A stretch of DNA of 64,000 nucleotides from PALSA-278 sp963760285 (lineage in GTDB: Bacteria; Acidobacteriota; Terriglobia; Acidiferrales; UBA7541): positions 1,798,001 to 1,862,000 of the forward strand of contig CAVXCI010000001.1 of the NCBI GenBank assembly GCA_963760285.1, read 5' to 3'. The notes beneath the pieces were generated by a model. The model ran no database searches. It was not told where the DNA came from and saw only the letters and a program-made list of their open reading frames with translations. Numbering within the stretch: position 1 is the stretch's first letter; each line of letters begins with the position of its first letter. The position numbers and the translations under genes were made by a program. Positions 53,487 through 63,109 of the stretch are shown piece by piece.

Positions 53487-55940
53487 ATGCCCGTTCGTTA
53501 TTGCGAAGTCGCGCTGCCGGTTCCTCTCCGCCGCACGTTCACCTATTCCGTGCCGCCGCGCTTCGCAGGCGCGGAACTGCCCGGACGGCGCGTGATGGTC
53601 CCCTTTCGCAACCGTTCGCTGGTGGGCGTGGTGCTCGGTTTTTCCGAATCGCCGTCGCACACTGGAAAAATTCGCGAGATTCGCGAACTTCTGGATCCCA
53701 TCCCTGCGCTGACGCCCCCGCTCATCGAACTGGGCCAATGGATTAGCCGGTATTATCTCGCGCCCATCGGCGAAACGCTTCGCGGACTGCTTCCGCCGCC
53801 CATGGATGTTCACGCGGAATGGGGTTTCGCGCTCACGGATTCTGGCCGCCAGCGTTTGATGGAAATAACCGGGGCGGCGGCGAACGTCACCAGCGCAGCC
53901 AACCAGAAATCCGCCACGGAGCATGCGCTGTGGCAACTTTTCGCGCGGGCCGGCGAAAATTCCATTTCGGATAAGCAGGTGCGAAGAATTCCCGGCGGCG
54001 AGGAAGCGGCCGAGCGTCTCCGCCGCGCGGGCCTGCTGGCTTCGTGCGAGATCGCCCGGCGCAGAAAAACGCGCCAGCAGAAAATTGCCGCGTGGCAGGG
54101 CGACGCGGATTTCGCGGCGGATTCTCCGGAAGCCCGCGTGCATTCCGTGCTGGCGGACACGCACGGCGCGCTGCCGCTGCCGGTTTTGCGAAAAGTTGCC
54201 CGCGTGACGCCCGCAATCCTGGCGCGTCTGGAAAAACAGGGCCGCATCGTTACATGGGAAGAGCCGCTCACGGCCGCTGAAGATCCCTGGGATGCCAACT
54301 ACGTGCCGCCGCAAAACGTTCTGAATGCCGAGCAGAGCGAAGCGGTTCGCCAGATTAGCGACTGGCTGGAGCAAGAGGAATTCACCGTGGGGCTGCTGCA
54401 TGGCGTCACCGGCAGCGGGAAAACGGAAGTCTATCTGGCGGCGATGGAAGCGGCGCTGGCGCAGGGACGGACCGCGCTGGTGCTGGTCCCGGAAATTGCG
54501 CTGACGCTATGGCTGGGCCGCCAGGTGCGCGCACGCTTCGGACCGGTGGTGGCGGTGCTGCACAGCGGACTTCCGGACGTGGAGCGCGCGCGCGAATGGT
54601 GGCGCGTCCGCCGCGGCGAAGCACGCGTGGTGGTGGGCACGCGATCGGCGGTTTTCGCTCCGCTGGAAAAATTGGGACTGCTCATCGTGGATGAAGAGCA
54701 GGAAGCCAGTTATAAGCAGGAGGAAACGCCGCGTTACCACGGTCGGGACACAGCCATCTACCGCGCGCGCCTGGAAGGCGCGGTGGCGTTGCTGGGCTCG
54801 GCCACGCCGTCGATGGAAAGCTATCACCACGCCCGCGAGGGAAAATACCGGCTGCTGCAATTGCGCTCCCGCGTGGAAAACCGGCCGCTGGCGGCGGTGC
54901 GCATCGTGGATTTGCGCGAGGATTTCAAGCAGAGCGGCCGTTCGGCGCCGATTTCCGGGGAATTGCTCTCGGCGCTGAATTGCTGCCTGGCGGCGAAGCG
55001 GCAGGCGCTGGTGCTCATCAACCGCCGCGGCTATTCCTGGTTCCTGCTATGCCGCGGTTGCGGCGCGGCGCATGCAGTGCGAAAATTGCAGCATTTCACT
55101 CACTTATCACAAAAAACGCGTGCGGCTGGAATGCCACTACTGCGGATTTGGATGTGCGTGCCCGCCGAATGCCCGAAGTGCAAATCGAAGTATCTCTATT
55201 TCGTCGGCGATGGCACCGAGCGCGTGGAAGAATTTCTGCGCGAACAATTTCCGCAGGCGCGCATCGCGCGGCTGGATCGCGACACGGTGCGCACCAAGCG
55301 GGAGTATCAGCAGGTGTTGGGCGCTTTCGCGGACGGCGAGCTCGACATCCTGGTCGGCACGCAGATGGTGGCCAAGGGGCATGATTTTCAGCGCGTCACG
55401 CTGGTGGGCGTGGCCGCGGCGGATGTGGCGCTCAGCCGCCCGGATTTTCGCGCCGCCGAGCGCACCTTTCACCTACTGACGCAGGTTGCGGGCCGCGCAG
55501 GCCGCGGAAATTTGCCCGGCGAAGTGCTGGTGGAAACATACTACCCGGAGCATTACGCCATCCAGGAAGCCGCCGGCAGGATTACCTCGCGTTTTTCGAA
55601 AAGGAAGCTGCACTTCCGGCGGATGCTGCACTATCCGCCGTTCACCGCGCTGGCCAGCATTCTGGTGCGCGACCGCAAAATCGAAAACGCCGTGCGCTGG
55701 GCGCGCGCGCTTGGACGGCTATTTTCGCGCCGATGGAAACGCGCGGGGTTGAAAGTGCTGGGACCGGCCGCCGCGCCGCTGGCGAGGCTGCGGCGGAATA
55801 TCGCTTTCAATTTTTGCTGAAGTCTCCGCAGCGCGCGCGTGCTGAGGCGCGCGCTGGGCGGATGCCTGGAATTCTGCGCGGGGAAGGAAATTCCGGAAAG
55901 CGCCGTCCTGGTGGACGTGGATCCGTTGAGTTTGCTGTGA
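53487..55940 (+). CDS. priA: Primosomal helicase PriA (frameshifts in zinc region and C-terminus)
   Basis: PriA recognises stalled forks and reloads the replisome. The N-terminal DNA-binding domain (CEVALPVPLRRTFTYSVPP), Walker A GVTGSGKTEVY near residues 306-316, DEEQ box near 401 (IVDEEQEASYKQ), the GSATPS motif and helicase motifs V/VI (GTQMVAKGHDFQRVTLVGV, QVAGRAGRG) are all in one frame. The zinc module is out of frame between about 55063 and 55160: the other frame there reads MQCENCSISLTYHKKRVRLECHYC, giving the missing Cys pairs, while CPKCKSKYLYFVG returns in frame. After 55790 the frame changes again and the protein likely ends at the TGA at 55938 (AVLVDVDPLSLL). Corrected length is about 815 residues. 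Confidence 0.92.
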
Positions 55941-55972
55941 CGGTTCTTCGCGCGCTGGCAGCGAGTCTCGCT

Positions 55973-56979
55973 TTAACGCATGGAAAACGGCATGGGCATG
56001 AAGCACAACGCAAAAATCAGCAGCGCCACCAGGGCCCAGGCGCGGCGCTGCGCGTCCAGCGGTTCCCAGCGATCCAGCAGCGGCGGGATGACGAAAGCCG
56101 AGGATCAGCAGCAACACCGCCCACACCAGCCAGCCGCTCCATAAGCAGAGCCAGCGGCACCAGCGCGACAATCACCGCCAGTGAAATTCGCGCGTGCTTC
56201 TCGCGCGCCACGCTGTAGACGATGTGCCCGCCGTCGAGCTGGCCCGCGGGCAGCAGGTTCAGCGCCGTGGCGAACAATCCCACCCATGCCGCGCGCCCCA
56301 CGGGATTCAGCAGCAAGCGAACTCGAGTGGCACGCCCGGCCGCAGCACCGCGGCGAAGCAATCGCACCATCAGCGGATTGCCGAAGACGATCGACGAATT
56401 CGCCTCGCGCCCCGGGCACAACCTTCGAATACCAAATCGCCAATGCCAGCGCGGGAACCGCAAATAGGAATCCGACCACCGGCCCCGCGAGGCCCACATC
56501 GAAAAGCGCGTGGCGGTTGTGAATCGGCGAGCGGATGCGAATGAACGCGCCCAGCGTTCCGATCAGCGTGGGCGCGGGAATGAAATAAGGATAGCTCGCG
56601 TAAATCCCGTAATAGCGGCAGGCAAAAAAATGTCCCAGTTCGTGCGCCAGCAGAATGCCGATCAGCGTGAAGGCGAACGGAATTCCCGAGCGAGCAGCGA
56701 GGATTGCGGATGCGCCCGAGCAATGTAGCGGAGGTGGAAAAAAATCGTCGAAATCGGGCGTCGTGGCCCGCGGCGTAGGCGATGGCAAATTGCGCGCCGA
56801 CGGCCAGCGTCGAAATCACGGTCAGCACGAAAAGCGATGCAACGCCAGCGCGAGCGCGACTTGCGTCGGTCGCGCGTCCGGGCTGACGCAAATTCCAGAT
56901 GCAGCGCAGGCGTCGCGGAGCACGGGCTACGCGCAATGTTTCCACGGGAAGCTGGTTCGTGATCGTTGCGTCCGCTCAT
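55973..56979 (-). CDS. M50 family (site-2-protease-like) membrane metallopeptidase, frameshifted
   Basis: A membrane zinc protease of the S2P/SREBP type. The metal site is LLAHELGHFFACRYYGI (HExxH written as HELGH) and the second motif is LDGGHIVYS with its Asp ligand. Further family blocks are PYFIPAP..LIGTLGAFIRIRSPI and a final membrane helix WALVALLIFALCFMPMPFSMR before the TAA at 55975. The N-terminal helix (VASLFVLTVISTLAVGAQF) is in a different frame, and at least four frame changes occur. The start is taken as the ATG at 56979. It is convergent with priA, 32 bases apart. The substrate is unknown; relatives act in regulated intramembrane proteolysis. Confidence 0.8.
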
Positions 56980-57082
56980 CGTTCATTGGATGCGCCGATG
57001 CGCGCGGCAGCAAACCGAGATGCGGTGCTGCGCGCAGTAGAACAAATACTCGGTGAGAATACGCGGTTCCGACGATCAGCGT

Positions 57083-57349
57083 TCAGAGCGTTTGCAATTC
57101 CTTGCCGGGCTTGAAGCGCACGGCTTTGCCGGGAGGAATGCTGACTTCCTCGCCGGTGCGGGGATTGCGGCCGATGCCGGTCTTGCGCGGCTTCACGTTG
57201 AACACGCCGAAGCGCCGCAGCTCGATGCGCTCGCCGCTGCCCAGCGCGTTCTTCAGCGCTTCGAAGACGGTCTCGACGGCTTGTTCCGCCTTGGTCCGGC
57301 TCACGCTGGTCCTATTCACCACCGCGTTAACGATATCGAGCTTGATCAC
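57083..57349 (-). CDS. HU/IHF family DNA-binding protein
   Basis: An 88-residue nucleoid protein. It has the N-terminal helices (IKLDIVNAVVNRTSVSRTKAEQAVETVFEALKNALG, quoted by its start IKLDIVNAVVNRTSVSRTKA) and the beta-arm region with GERIELRRFGVFNVKPRK and the DNA-intercalating RNPRTGEEVSIPPGK motif. The GTG at 57349 follows GGGAGG by 6 bases, so the first codons of the open frame upstream are not used. Whether it is HU or an IHF-type subunit cannot be told. Confidence 0.93.
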   Translation of the reverse strand: MIKLDIVNAVVNRTSVSRTKAEQAVETVFEALKNALGSGERIELRRFGVFNVKPRKTGIGRNPRTGEEVSIPPGKAVRFKPGKELQTL

Positions 57350-57486
57350 AACAGCCTCCCGCTTCAGACGGCAGCCTATGCTAGACATGCGGTTGCGGGT
57401 TGTCAAGGGCGCGCTGGTGTACTAAGATGCACGCCTTTTCAAATTCGCCGCAGCGTGGAGTAACTCTGCCTTTCCGGGAGGATAGG

Positions 57487-58040
57487 ATGTCCGTCAAATC
57501 CGATCGCTGGATTCGCCGGATGGCGATGGAACACAAAATGATCGAGCCGTTTGAGGACCGCCAGGTGCGCGATGGCGTGATCAGCTATGGCGTGTCGTGG
57601 TATGGCTACGACATGCGCGTCGCCGACGAATTCCGCATTTTCACCAACGTGAATTCCACCATCGTGGATCCCAAGAATTTTGACGCCAGTCGTTCGTGAA
57701 TTCAAAGGGCCGGTGTGCATCATTCCGCCGAATTCCTTCGCGCTGGGCCGCTCGGTGGAATATTTCCGCATTCCGCGCAACGTGCTGACGATCTGCGTGG
57801 GCAAGTCGACCTATGCGCGCTGCGGCATCATCGTGAACGTGACGCCCTTCGAGCCGGAATGGGAAGGCTTCGTGACGCTGGAAATCAGCAACACCACGCC
57901 GCTGCCCGCGAAAATTTACGCCAACGAAGGGCCTCTGCCAGGTGCTTTTTTTCGAGTCGGACGAGGCCTGCGAAATTTCCTACAAGGACAAAAAAGGGAA
58001 ATATCAGGCGCAGCAGGGCATCGTCCTGCCGCGCCTGTAA
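57487..58040 (+). CDS. dcd: dCTP deaminase Dcd (two frameshifts)
   Basis: Dcd deaminates dCTP to dUTP on the way to dTMP. The sequence MSVKSDRWIRRMAMEHKMIEPF begins it; the frame then changes near 57690 (DPKNFDAS / VVREFKGPVCIIPPNSFALG) and near 57940 (ANEGPLPG / QVLFFESDEACEISYKDKKGK). The catalytic block GKSTYARCGIIVNVTPFEPEW..VTLEI holds the Ser, Arg and Glu of the active site. It ends at the TAA at 58038 (IVLPRL). Corrected length is about 184 residues, normal for the enzyme. GGAGGATAGG precedes the ATG. Confidence 0.92.
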
Positions 58041-58084
58041 GCCAGGCGCAGCCGCACCGCGCAGGAATTTTATTTTCCCGCGAG

Positions 58085-58690
58085 CTATTTCACGATGGGT
58101 GAGGGTTCGCCCCATTTGCCGTTGAACACAAAGGCTCCCAATGGCTTGCGCGGCGAGCGAGCAGCGACTTCCCGCTCCTTGAATTGTTCCGGCAGGCGTT
58201 CCGGATCGCCCGGATAGCCCACCGCTATTCCCGTGACCACCTCGTAGTCCGGCGGCACTCCGTAAATTTCCCGCGCCTTCTGTGGCAAAATGCCCGCCAT
58301 TTGATGGACCATCAACCCGCGCGATGTGGCTTCAAGGGCGAGTTGCGCCGTGGCCTGTCCCAAATCATAGAAAGCGTGGCGATTGGGCTGGCCGCTCTTC
58401 TCGCTGTTCATGCGCGCAACGGCCAGCATCAGGACGGGAGCGAGCGCCGCCCATTTTCGATTGTTTTCGTTCACGCAGCCCAGCATGCGTTCGAATTCCG
58501 CCGGCGTTTCGCGCGTGGCGAGCAGATAGATCCACGGCTGCTCATTGCTGCTGGAAGGCGCCCAGCGCGCGGCTTCCAGCAGGCTGCGCAGGACGGCATG
58601 TTCCACGGGTTTCTCGGAGAAGGCGCGACCGCTCCAGCGCTTGCGGATCAGGTCCATCACCGGATGATTTGTCTCTGCAATTTTTTCCAT
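58085..58690 (-). CDS. Nitroreductase family protein
   Basis: A 201-residue FMN-dependent NAD(P)H oxidoreductase. Conserved features are the N-terminal IRKRWSGRAFSEKPV with the FMN-contacting Arg-x-Ser/Gly-x-Arg, LLEAARWAPSSSNEQPW, and the C-terminal IAVGYPGDPERLPEQFK. The substrate could be quinones, nitro compounds or other electrophiles. It is the last gene of a group MarR, pirin, DoxX, nitroreductase on this strand, a combination suggesting a response to redox-active aromatics. The gap to DoxX is 76 bases. Confidence 0.9.
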   Translation of the reverse strand: MEKIAETNHPVMDLIRKRWSGRAFSEKPVEHAVLRSLLEAARWAPSSSNEQPWIYLLATRETPAEFERMLGCVNENNRKWAALAPVLMLAVARMNSEKSGQPNRHAFYDLGQATAQLALEATSRGLMVHQMAGILPQKAREIYGVPPDYEVVTGIAVGYPGDPERLPEQFKEREVAARSPRKPLGAFVFNGKWGEPSPIVK

Positions 58691-58766
58691 AAGTTCTTAA
58701 GTCCTCCTTCAGTGAGCCATCCCTCCCAGCGAGGGCTGGTGTGAATTTCCGCGCGATGCTTGGGAC

Positions 58767-59180
58767 TTATTGCGCCGTGCGTTTCCGCGCGTCCAGCGAA
58801 TAGCCTCCGGCGCCCAGCGCCACGATCATCAAGAGACCGCCCATGATGGAAACGTTCTTCAAACAATGAGCCATCATGTCAATACGTTCCATCCCCTGCA
58901 TGGTCCAGAAATTGTGAAAAATCAGCGTGACGGGAATCAGGAAGAGGAACAGAATTCCGGCCGCCAGGCGCGCGTGCAGGCCGAACAGGATGGCCAGGCC
59001 GCCCAGAACCTCAATGGCGACGGTGCCGGCCAGCAGTACATTCGCCATGGGAATCCCCTTGGATGCCATCATGCCCGCGGTGGACGACCACCCCGCCAGT
59101 TTTGAAAGTCCGCTGAGAATAAATACCAGCGAAAGCATGAAACGGCCCGCCAGAGCCGCAGATTTTTCCAGTGAGTTCAT
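58767..59180 (-). CDS. DoxX family membrane protein
   Basis: A 137-residue protein with four membrane helices and the DoxX start (LAGRFMLSLVFILSGLSKLAGW). Helix 2-3 has LLAGTVAIEVLGGLAILFGLHARLAA and helix 3 LFLFLIPVTLIFHNFW. DoxX homologues are linked to quinone/thiosulfate electron flow or thiol-stress protection, but biochemical roles are uncertain. The ATG at 59180 follows GGAGGAGAAA. It lies 15 bases after pirin. Confidence 0.9.
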   Translation of the reverse strand: MNSLEKSAALAGRFMLSLVFILSGLSKLAGWSSTAGMMASKGIPMANVLLAGTVAIEVLGGLAILFGLHARLAAGILFLFLIPVTLIFHNFWTMQGMERIDMMAHCLKNVSIMGGLLMIVALGAGGYSLDARKRTAQ

Positions 59181-59195
59181 TTTCTCCTCCAGGAT

Positions 59196-59885
59196 TTAAG
59201 CCAGATCGAACAGCAGGACTTCAGAATCCAGCGTTGCCTTGCAAACTATCTGCTTCTCTTCGGAAAGGGCGGCCCCGTCGCCCGCCACAAGTTTGTTGCC
59301 GTTGAGTTCCACGGCGCCGCGCGCCACCTGTATCCACGCATAGCGGCCGGGCTTAAGATCAAGAGATGCCGTTTCGCCAGCTTGCAGGCGCGCTCCATAG
59401 AGTTGCGCATCCTGGTGGATAGTTACCGCGGCCTTCGGACCCGCGAGCAATGCAAACTTTCCGCGCAATTCCTCAGGCGCAAACGCCAGTTGTTCGTATT
59501 CCGGCTTCAGTCCGCTGCGTTCCGGCAGAATCCAGATTTGCAGCAGATGAGTTTCTTCCTTGCCGGAAGCATTCCATTCGCTGTGCATTACGCCCGTCCC
59601 CGCGGACATGTGCTGCAACTCACCGGGACGAATGGCGCCGGTATTGCCCATGCTGTCGCGATGCGTCAGCGCTCCGCTCAGAATCCACGTCAGGATTTCC
59701 ATGTCGCGATGCGGATGCATCCCGAAGCCTTTGCCGGGCGCGACGTGGTCCTCGTTGATTACGCGCAGAGAGCGGAAACCCATGTGCCCGGGGTCGTAGT
59801 ATTGGTCAAACGAAAAACTGAAGCGCGAATCCAGCCAGTCCAGTTTGTTGGCCCCGCGCTCATCAGAACGCCTGATTTGAATCAT
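59196..59885 (-). CDS. Pirin family protein (YhhW-like)
   Basis: A bicupin of 229 residues. The metal ligands of pirins are all present at canonical positions: H57 and H59 (GMHPHRDMEI) and H101 and E103 (VMHSEWN). Related proteins act as quercetin 2,3-dioxygenases or sense redox through bound iron. The start MIQIRRSDERGANKLDWLDS fits YhhW-type pirins; AGGAGAAGG lies just before the ATG at 59885. It overlaps the MarR stop by four bases (ATGA), so the two are translationally coupled. Confidence 0.92.
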   Translation of the reverse strand: MIQIRRSDERGANKLDWLDSRFSFSFDQYYDPGHMGFRSLRVINEDHVAPGKGFGMHPHRDMEILTWILSGALTHRDSMGNTGAIRPGELQHMSAGTGVMHSEWNASGKEETHLLQIWILPERSGLKPEYEQLAFAPEELRGKFALLAGPKAAVTIHQDAQLYGARLQAGETASLDLKPGRYAWIQVARGAVELNGNKLVAGDGAALSEEKQIVCKATLDSEVLLFDLA

Positions 59886-60373
59886 TTCCTTCTCCTTGGC
59901 AATTTTTCCTTCGTCAATTTCGCATTCGTGGAGACAGCCAGCCCTAATTTCCGGCACAGACGCCGGAGCGTCTCCTGCTCGGCGGACGTCAGATGGCCCA
60001 TCATTTGAGCTACGTCGGCGGCATGCTGCGGAAAAATCTTTTCAATCACCCGCCGCCCATTGGCTGTCAATTCCACCAGCGACATGCGGCGGTCACGCCC
60101 CGCACGGCGGCGAACCCATCCCCGTTTTTCCAGGTTGTCCACCAGGAAGGTGATGTTGCCGCCAGTCACCAGCAGCTTCTGCGCCAGTTCGCGCTGGCAC
60201 AGCGGCCCCAGGTGCAGCAGCGTTTCCAAGATGCCGAACTGCCCGGGGGTTAGATCGCGCCGGTCCATGAACTTGGATCCCGCCGCGGCCAGCGAACCGG
60301 CGGCGCGCATCAGCGGAATGAAGGCATTCAATGCCTGGATTTCCCGTTTCGCGCCTTGGTAATGCGTTGGCAT
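59882..60373 (-). CDS. MarR family transcriptional regulator
   Basis: A 163-residue winged-helix regulator. The HTH reads LCQRELAQKLLVTGGNITFLVDNLEKRGWVRR, with the recognition helix GGNITFLVDNLE and the wing RRAGRDRRMSLVELT. It heads the operon with pirin, DoxX and nitroreductase and probably represses it until a phenolic or oxidising ligand binds. An AT-rich imperfect palindrome lies 31 bases before its ATG (see 60404-60415). Confidence 0.92.
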   Translation of the reverse strand: MPTHYQGAKREIQALNAFIPLMRAAGSLAAAGSKFMDRRDLTPGQFGILETLLHLGPLCQRELAQKLLVTGGNITFLVDNLEKRGWVRRRAGRDRRMSLVELTANGRRVIEKIFPQHAADVAQMMGHLTSAEQETLRRLCRKLGLAVSTNAKLTKEKLPRRRK

Positions 60374-60403
60374 GGTGGCCGCCTTTACTTCAAGCTCAAA
60401 TCA

Positions 60404-60415
60404 TTCAATATTAAA
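60404..60415. promoter_or_regulatory. Candidate MarR operator
   Basis: TTCAATATTAAA is a 12-base palindrome with one mismatch around AATATT, in a short AT-rich island within otherwise GC-rich DNA, 31-42 bases before the MarR start codon. Its size and position suit autorepression by the encoded regulator. It could also overlap the -10 region of the operon promoter. Confidence 0.45.
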
Positions 60416-60469
60416 CAATCAGATGCCCGGGATAGGAATTGGATTCAGGGAAGGAAAGCTGCAGCGCCG

Positions 60470-61188
60470 TCAGGGTTTGCGGGCGGGACGGAGATGAATC
60501 TCGCTGAGGAAGCTTTGCGGTCCCTGCGTGAGGATCATCTCCACGGCGTGGGCCACATCTTCCGGCTGAAGCATTTTCGACGTGTCCCGGCCAGTATGAG
60601 GCGAGAAGTCCGTGGCCACGCTGCCCGGGCAAACCACGGAAACCCGAATACCGGAATCGCGGAGATCTTCGGCCATGCACTGGGTCAGGCCGATCAGCCC
60701 CCATTTGGACGCGCAGTAGGCCGCGCCACCGGCAAAGGCGTTTCTGCCCGCCAGAGAACTTATATTTACGATCTCGCCCCCGCCGCGTTTTATCATTTCG
60801 GGGACCACGCCCCGGCTCATCAGGAACACACCCTTCAAATTGGTGTCTAACACGCTATCCCATTCGGCGATGGTCAGTTGGTGCGCCGGACGGAAGATCC
60901 CTATGCCGGCGTTATTCACCAGAATGTCCGCTGGGCCGATTTGCTGCTGGGACTGCGCCAAAAACGCCTTCACGGACTCTTCCGAAGCGACATCCGCTAT
61001 CGCCCCGTCGGCCTCTATTCCTGCCGTCCGGAGTGATTCCAGGGCTTTTTCCAGCCGCTCCTTGTTCTTGAGCACAGGCTCAATCGGCCGCCCAGTTCAC
61101 CGATGCGCCTCGCAACGGCCAATCCGATACCCCGGCTCGCACCGGTAACAATGGCTAACTTGCCTTCGAGCGGGCGTTGGTTATTCAT
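60470..61188 (-). CDS. Short-chain dehydrogenase/reductase (one frameshift near 61072)
   Basis: A classical SDR of about 239 residues once a single missing A near 61072 is restored (LSLCSRNKERLEKALESL). The NAD(P)-binding motif is TGASRGIGLAVA, followed by NNAGIG, the catalytic Ser in VNISSLAGR, and Y-x3-K as YCASK. The C-terminal CPGSVATDF is typical. The substrate is unknown; similarity is to 3-oxoacyl-ACP reductase (FabG)-like enzymes. The start is the ATG at 61188. About 95 bases separate it from the MarR operon, which it precedes in divergent-free order on the same strand. Confidence 0.87.
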
Positions 61189-61415
61189 GGAAGCATTCCT
61201 CCCATATGACATTTTGCGGCCTCTCCTCATTTTACCATCTGGAGTCCGCGGCTGCGGAGCATGCCGTTCCCCTCGCGCCGTTAGAAGGGAAACTGCTTGC
61301 GCCACTGCACGGCTTTTCCCTATAATTTGCACTTCTGTTCACCGGTCAACCCTGTTGTGGATTTCCGGTTTTATTCGCAAGCGCAGATGCGGCTCGTTCA
61401 GGAGGCAGGAAGACT

Positions 61416-62709
61416 ATGATTGCAAACCGGTTTGTCGCCAGCGGCGTATTGTGCGCGACGCTTTTACTTACGGCGTTCGCCGCGCGCCCGGCCTCCGCCC
61501 AGCAGGCCAACTACACGCCGGCTGAATACAATGCCTACATCGCGGCTACGAAGGCCCCGGATGCGCAACAGCGCATCGGTATGCTGGATAATTTCATTTC
61601 CAAGTTTCCCAATTCGGCACTTTTGCCCTATATCTATCAGTCCCAGTTTCAGACGTACGCGAGTTTGAAGGACTTTCCCAACACCATCACCGCCGCCGAT
61701 AAGCTGGTCGCTTTGGGCGACAAGGCTCCTATCCAGACCCGCCTGCAGGCCCTGGTGGCGCGCTGCCAGTCGTTTGAAGCAAGTTTCAATGCCAAAGCGC
61801 CCGACGCCGCCGACCAGCTCAAGAAAGAGCGCGATGCCGCGGCCATGGGGCTGGATCTGTTGGGCAAGATTCCCAGGCCTGAGAATGTTTCCGACGCGCA
61901 GTTCACGGATTCAAAGAAACCCGCTGTCATGTTTTTCAACGCAGCGGCGGCATACGCCGCTTTGCAAGCCAAGGACTATAAGGGCGCTGCGGATGGCTAC
62001 AAGGCCGTTCTGGCGATTAAGCCCGACGATGCGGTTTCTTCCTATCGCCTCGGAGTGGCCTACCTCGAGGAAACCCCGCCGGCGTTCATGGATGGCGCAT
62101 GGGCGTTGGCGCGCGCCATCGCTTTGAAGGTTCCGGACGACGCTAAGGTGACGGGAGTATTTGAAGAACCAGGTGACCAATTATCAGCAGGCGCAGTGCG
62201 ATAATCTGGTGGATGATCAGGTGAAAAATCTGATTGACCTGGCGTCGAAATCGCCTGACCGCCCGACAACCCTGACCATTCCCAGCGCCGACGATCTGAA
62301 CAAAGTGCGGCCAACTCTGACAGTGGCCGGGATCATGGCCGATCTTCAGGCTGGCGGCGACAAAGCCAAGACCACATGGCTTGCCGCCTGTGGCCTGACA
62401 TTCCCGCAGGTTCCCGCAAAAATTATTAGCATAACCCCATCCAACGGCGACTTTGTGGACTTGCAGCTGGCGACCGCGGACACCGACGAAGCCATCCAGG
62501 CCGCTACCGTCGCCAATCTGGAGGCCAAAGTGGTGGGTCAGCCCGATGCCTCGCGTTTGCAGAAGGACGACGAACTGATTTTTTCCGGCACGCTGGTGAG
62601 CTATGACCCGACTCCGCTGATGCTGCATTTCGATAAGGCCAAAGTGGACCCGCAATACATTCCGGAAGCGGGCAAGCACAACACCAGGCAGCTGCACAAG
62701 AAGCCCTAA
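61416..62709 (+). CDS. Secreted tetratricopeptide-like protein (frameshift at 62153-62155)
   Basis: An exported protein of about 430 residues when one G is removed from the GGG at 62153-62155, giving DDAKVTEYLKNQVTNYQQAQC. The signal peptide is VASGVLCATLLLTAFAARPASAQQ. The body contains TPR-like helical pairs (ALLPYIYQSQFQTYASLKDF, FFNAAAAYAALQAKDYKGAA, AVSSYRLGVAYLEETPPAF). The C-terminal part (IISITPSNGDFVDLQLATADT, FSGTLVSYDPTPLMLHFDKAKV) is beta-rich and resembles proteins common in Acidobacteriota. Function unknown; a scaffolding role in the periplasm is likely. AGGAGG precedes the ATG. Confidence 0.75.
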
Positions 62710-62814
62710 ACTGGAAAAGCAAAATTCCGTGATAGAGGGTCGCGCCGCTTTCTGGCAGCGTGGCCCTTTTCATTTATTGGCAACCCTGGAATTTAGATCG
62801 GCGGGGAACCGAAA

Positions 62815-63042
62815 TCAGCGGCGGTGGCGGCGGCGCGGGACGCCGTCCAATTTATATTCGCCTACTTTGCGGCTGAGTGTGTTGCGGTGAATGCCCAGCT
62901 TGCGTGCGGCCTTGCATTGGTTTCCCTGGGTGCGGTCCAGGACGCAGGCGATGAATTTCTTCTCGAACTCCTCCGCCGCTTCGTCCAGCAAAATGCCGCG
63001 ATCAACCATCGCGGCAATCAGGGCTTCCAGTTGTTCTTTCAC
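62815..63042 (-). CDS. Fis-type helix-turn-helix protein
   Basis: A 75-residue protein consisting of an acidic helix (LLDEAAEEFEKKFIACVLD) and a Fis-family HTH (GNQCKAARKLGIHRNTLSRKVGEY), ending in a basic tail (PRRRHRR). This is the C-terminal module of NtrC-type activators found alone, so it may act as a DNA-bending or global factor like Fis. The GTG at 63042 follows GGAG by 7 bases. It is 67 bases before the purC stop, on the same strand. Confidence 0.88.
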   Translation of the reverse strand: MKEQLEALIAAMVDRGILLDEAAEEFEKKFIACVLDRTQGNQCKAARKLGIHRNTLSRKVGEYKLDGVPRRRHRR

Positions 63043-63109
63043 GCAAGTGCTCCACAGTCTCCGAAGTCAAGACTTCTGGGATTCCCCCGGGGGCCGTGCG
63101 GCCACGCCC

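Noticed and set aside
47600..58040. True pseudogene cluster or programmed frameshifting
   Set aside because: Breaks fall in many unrelated essential genes, go in both directions, and show no slippery sequence with a downstream structure; sequence error explains them better.
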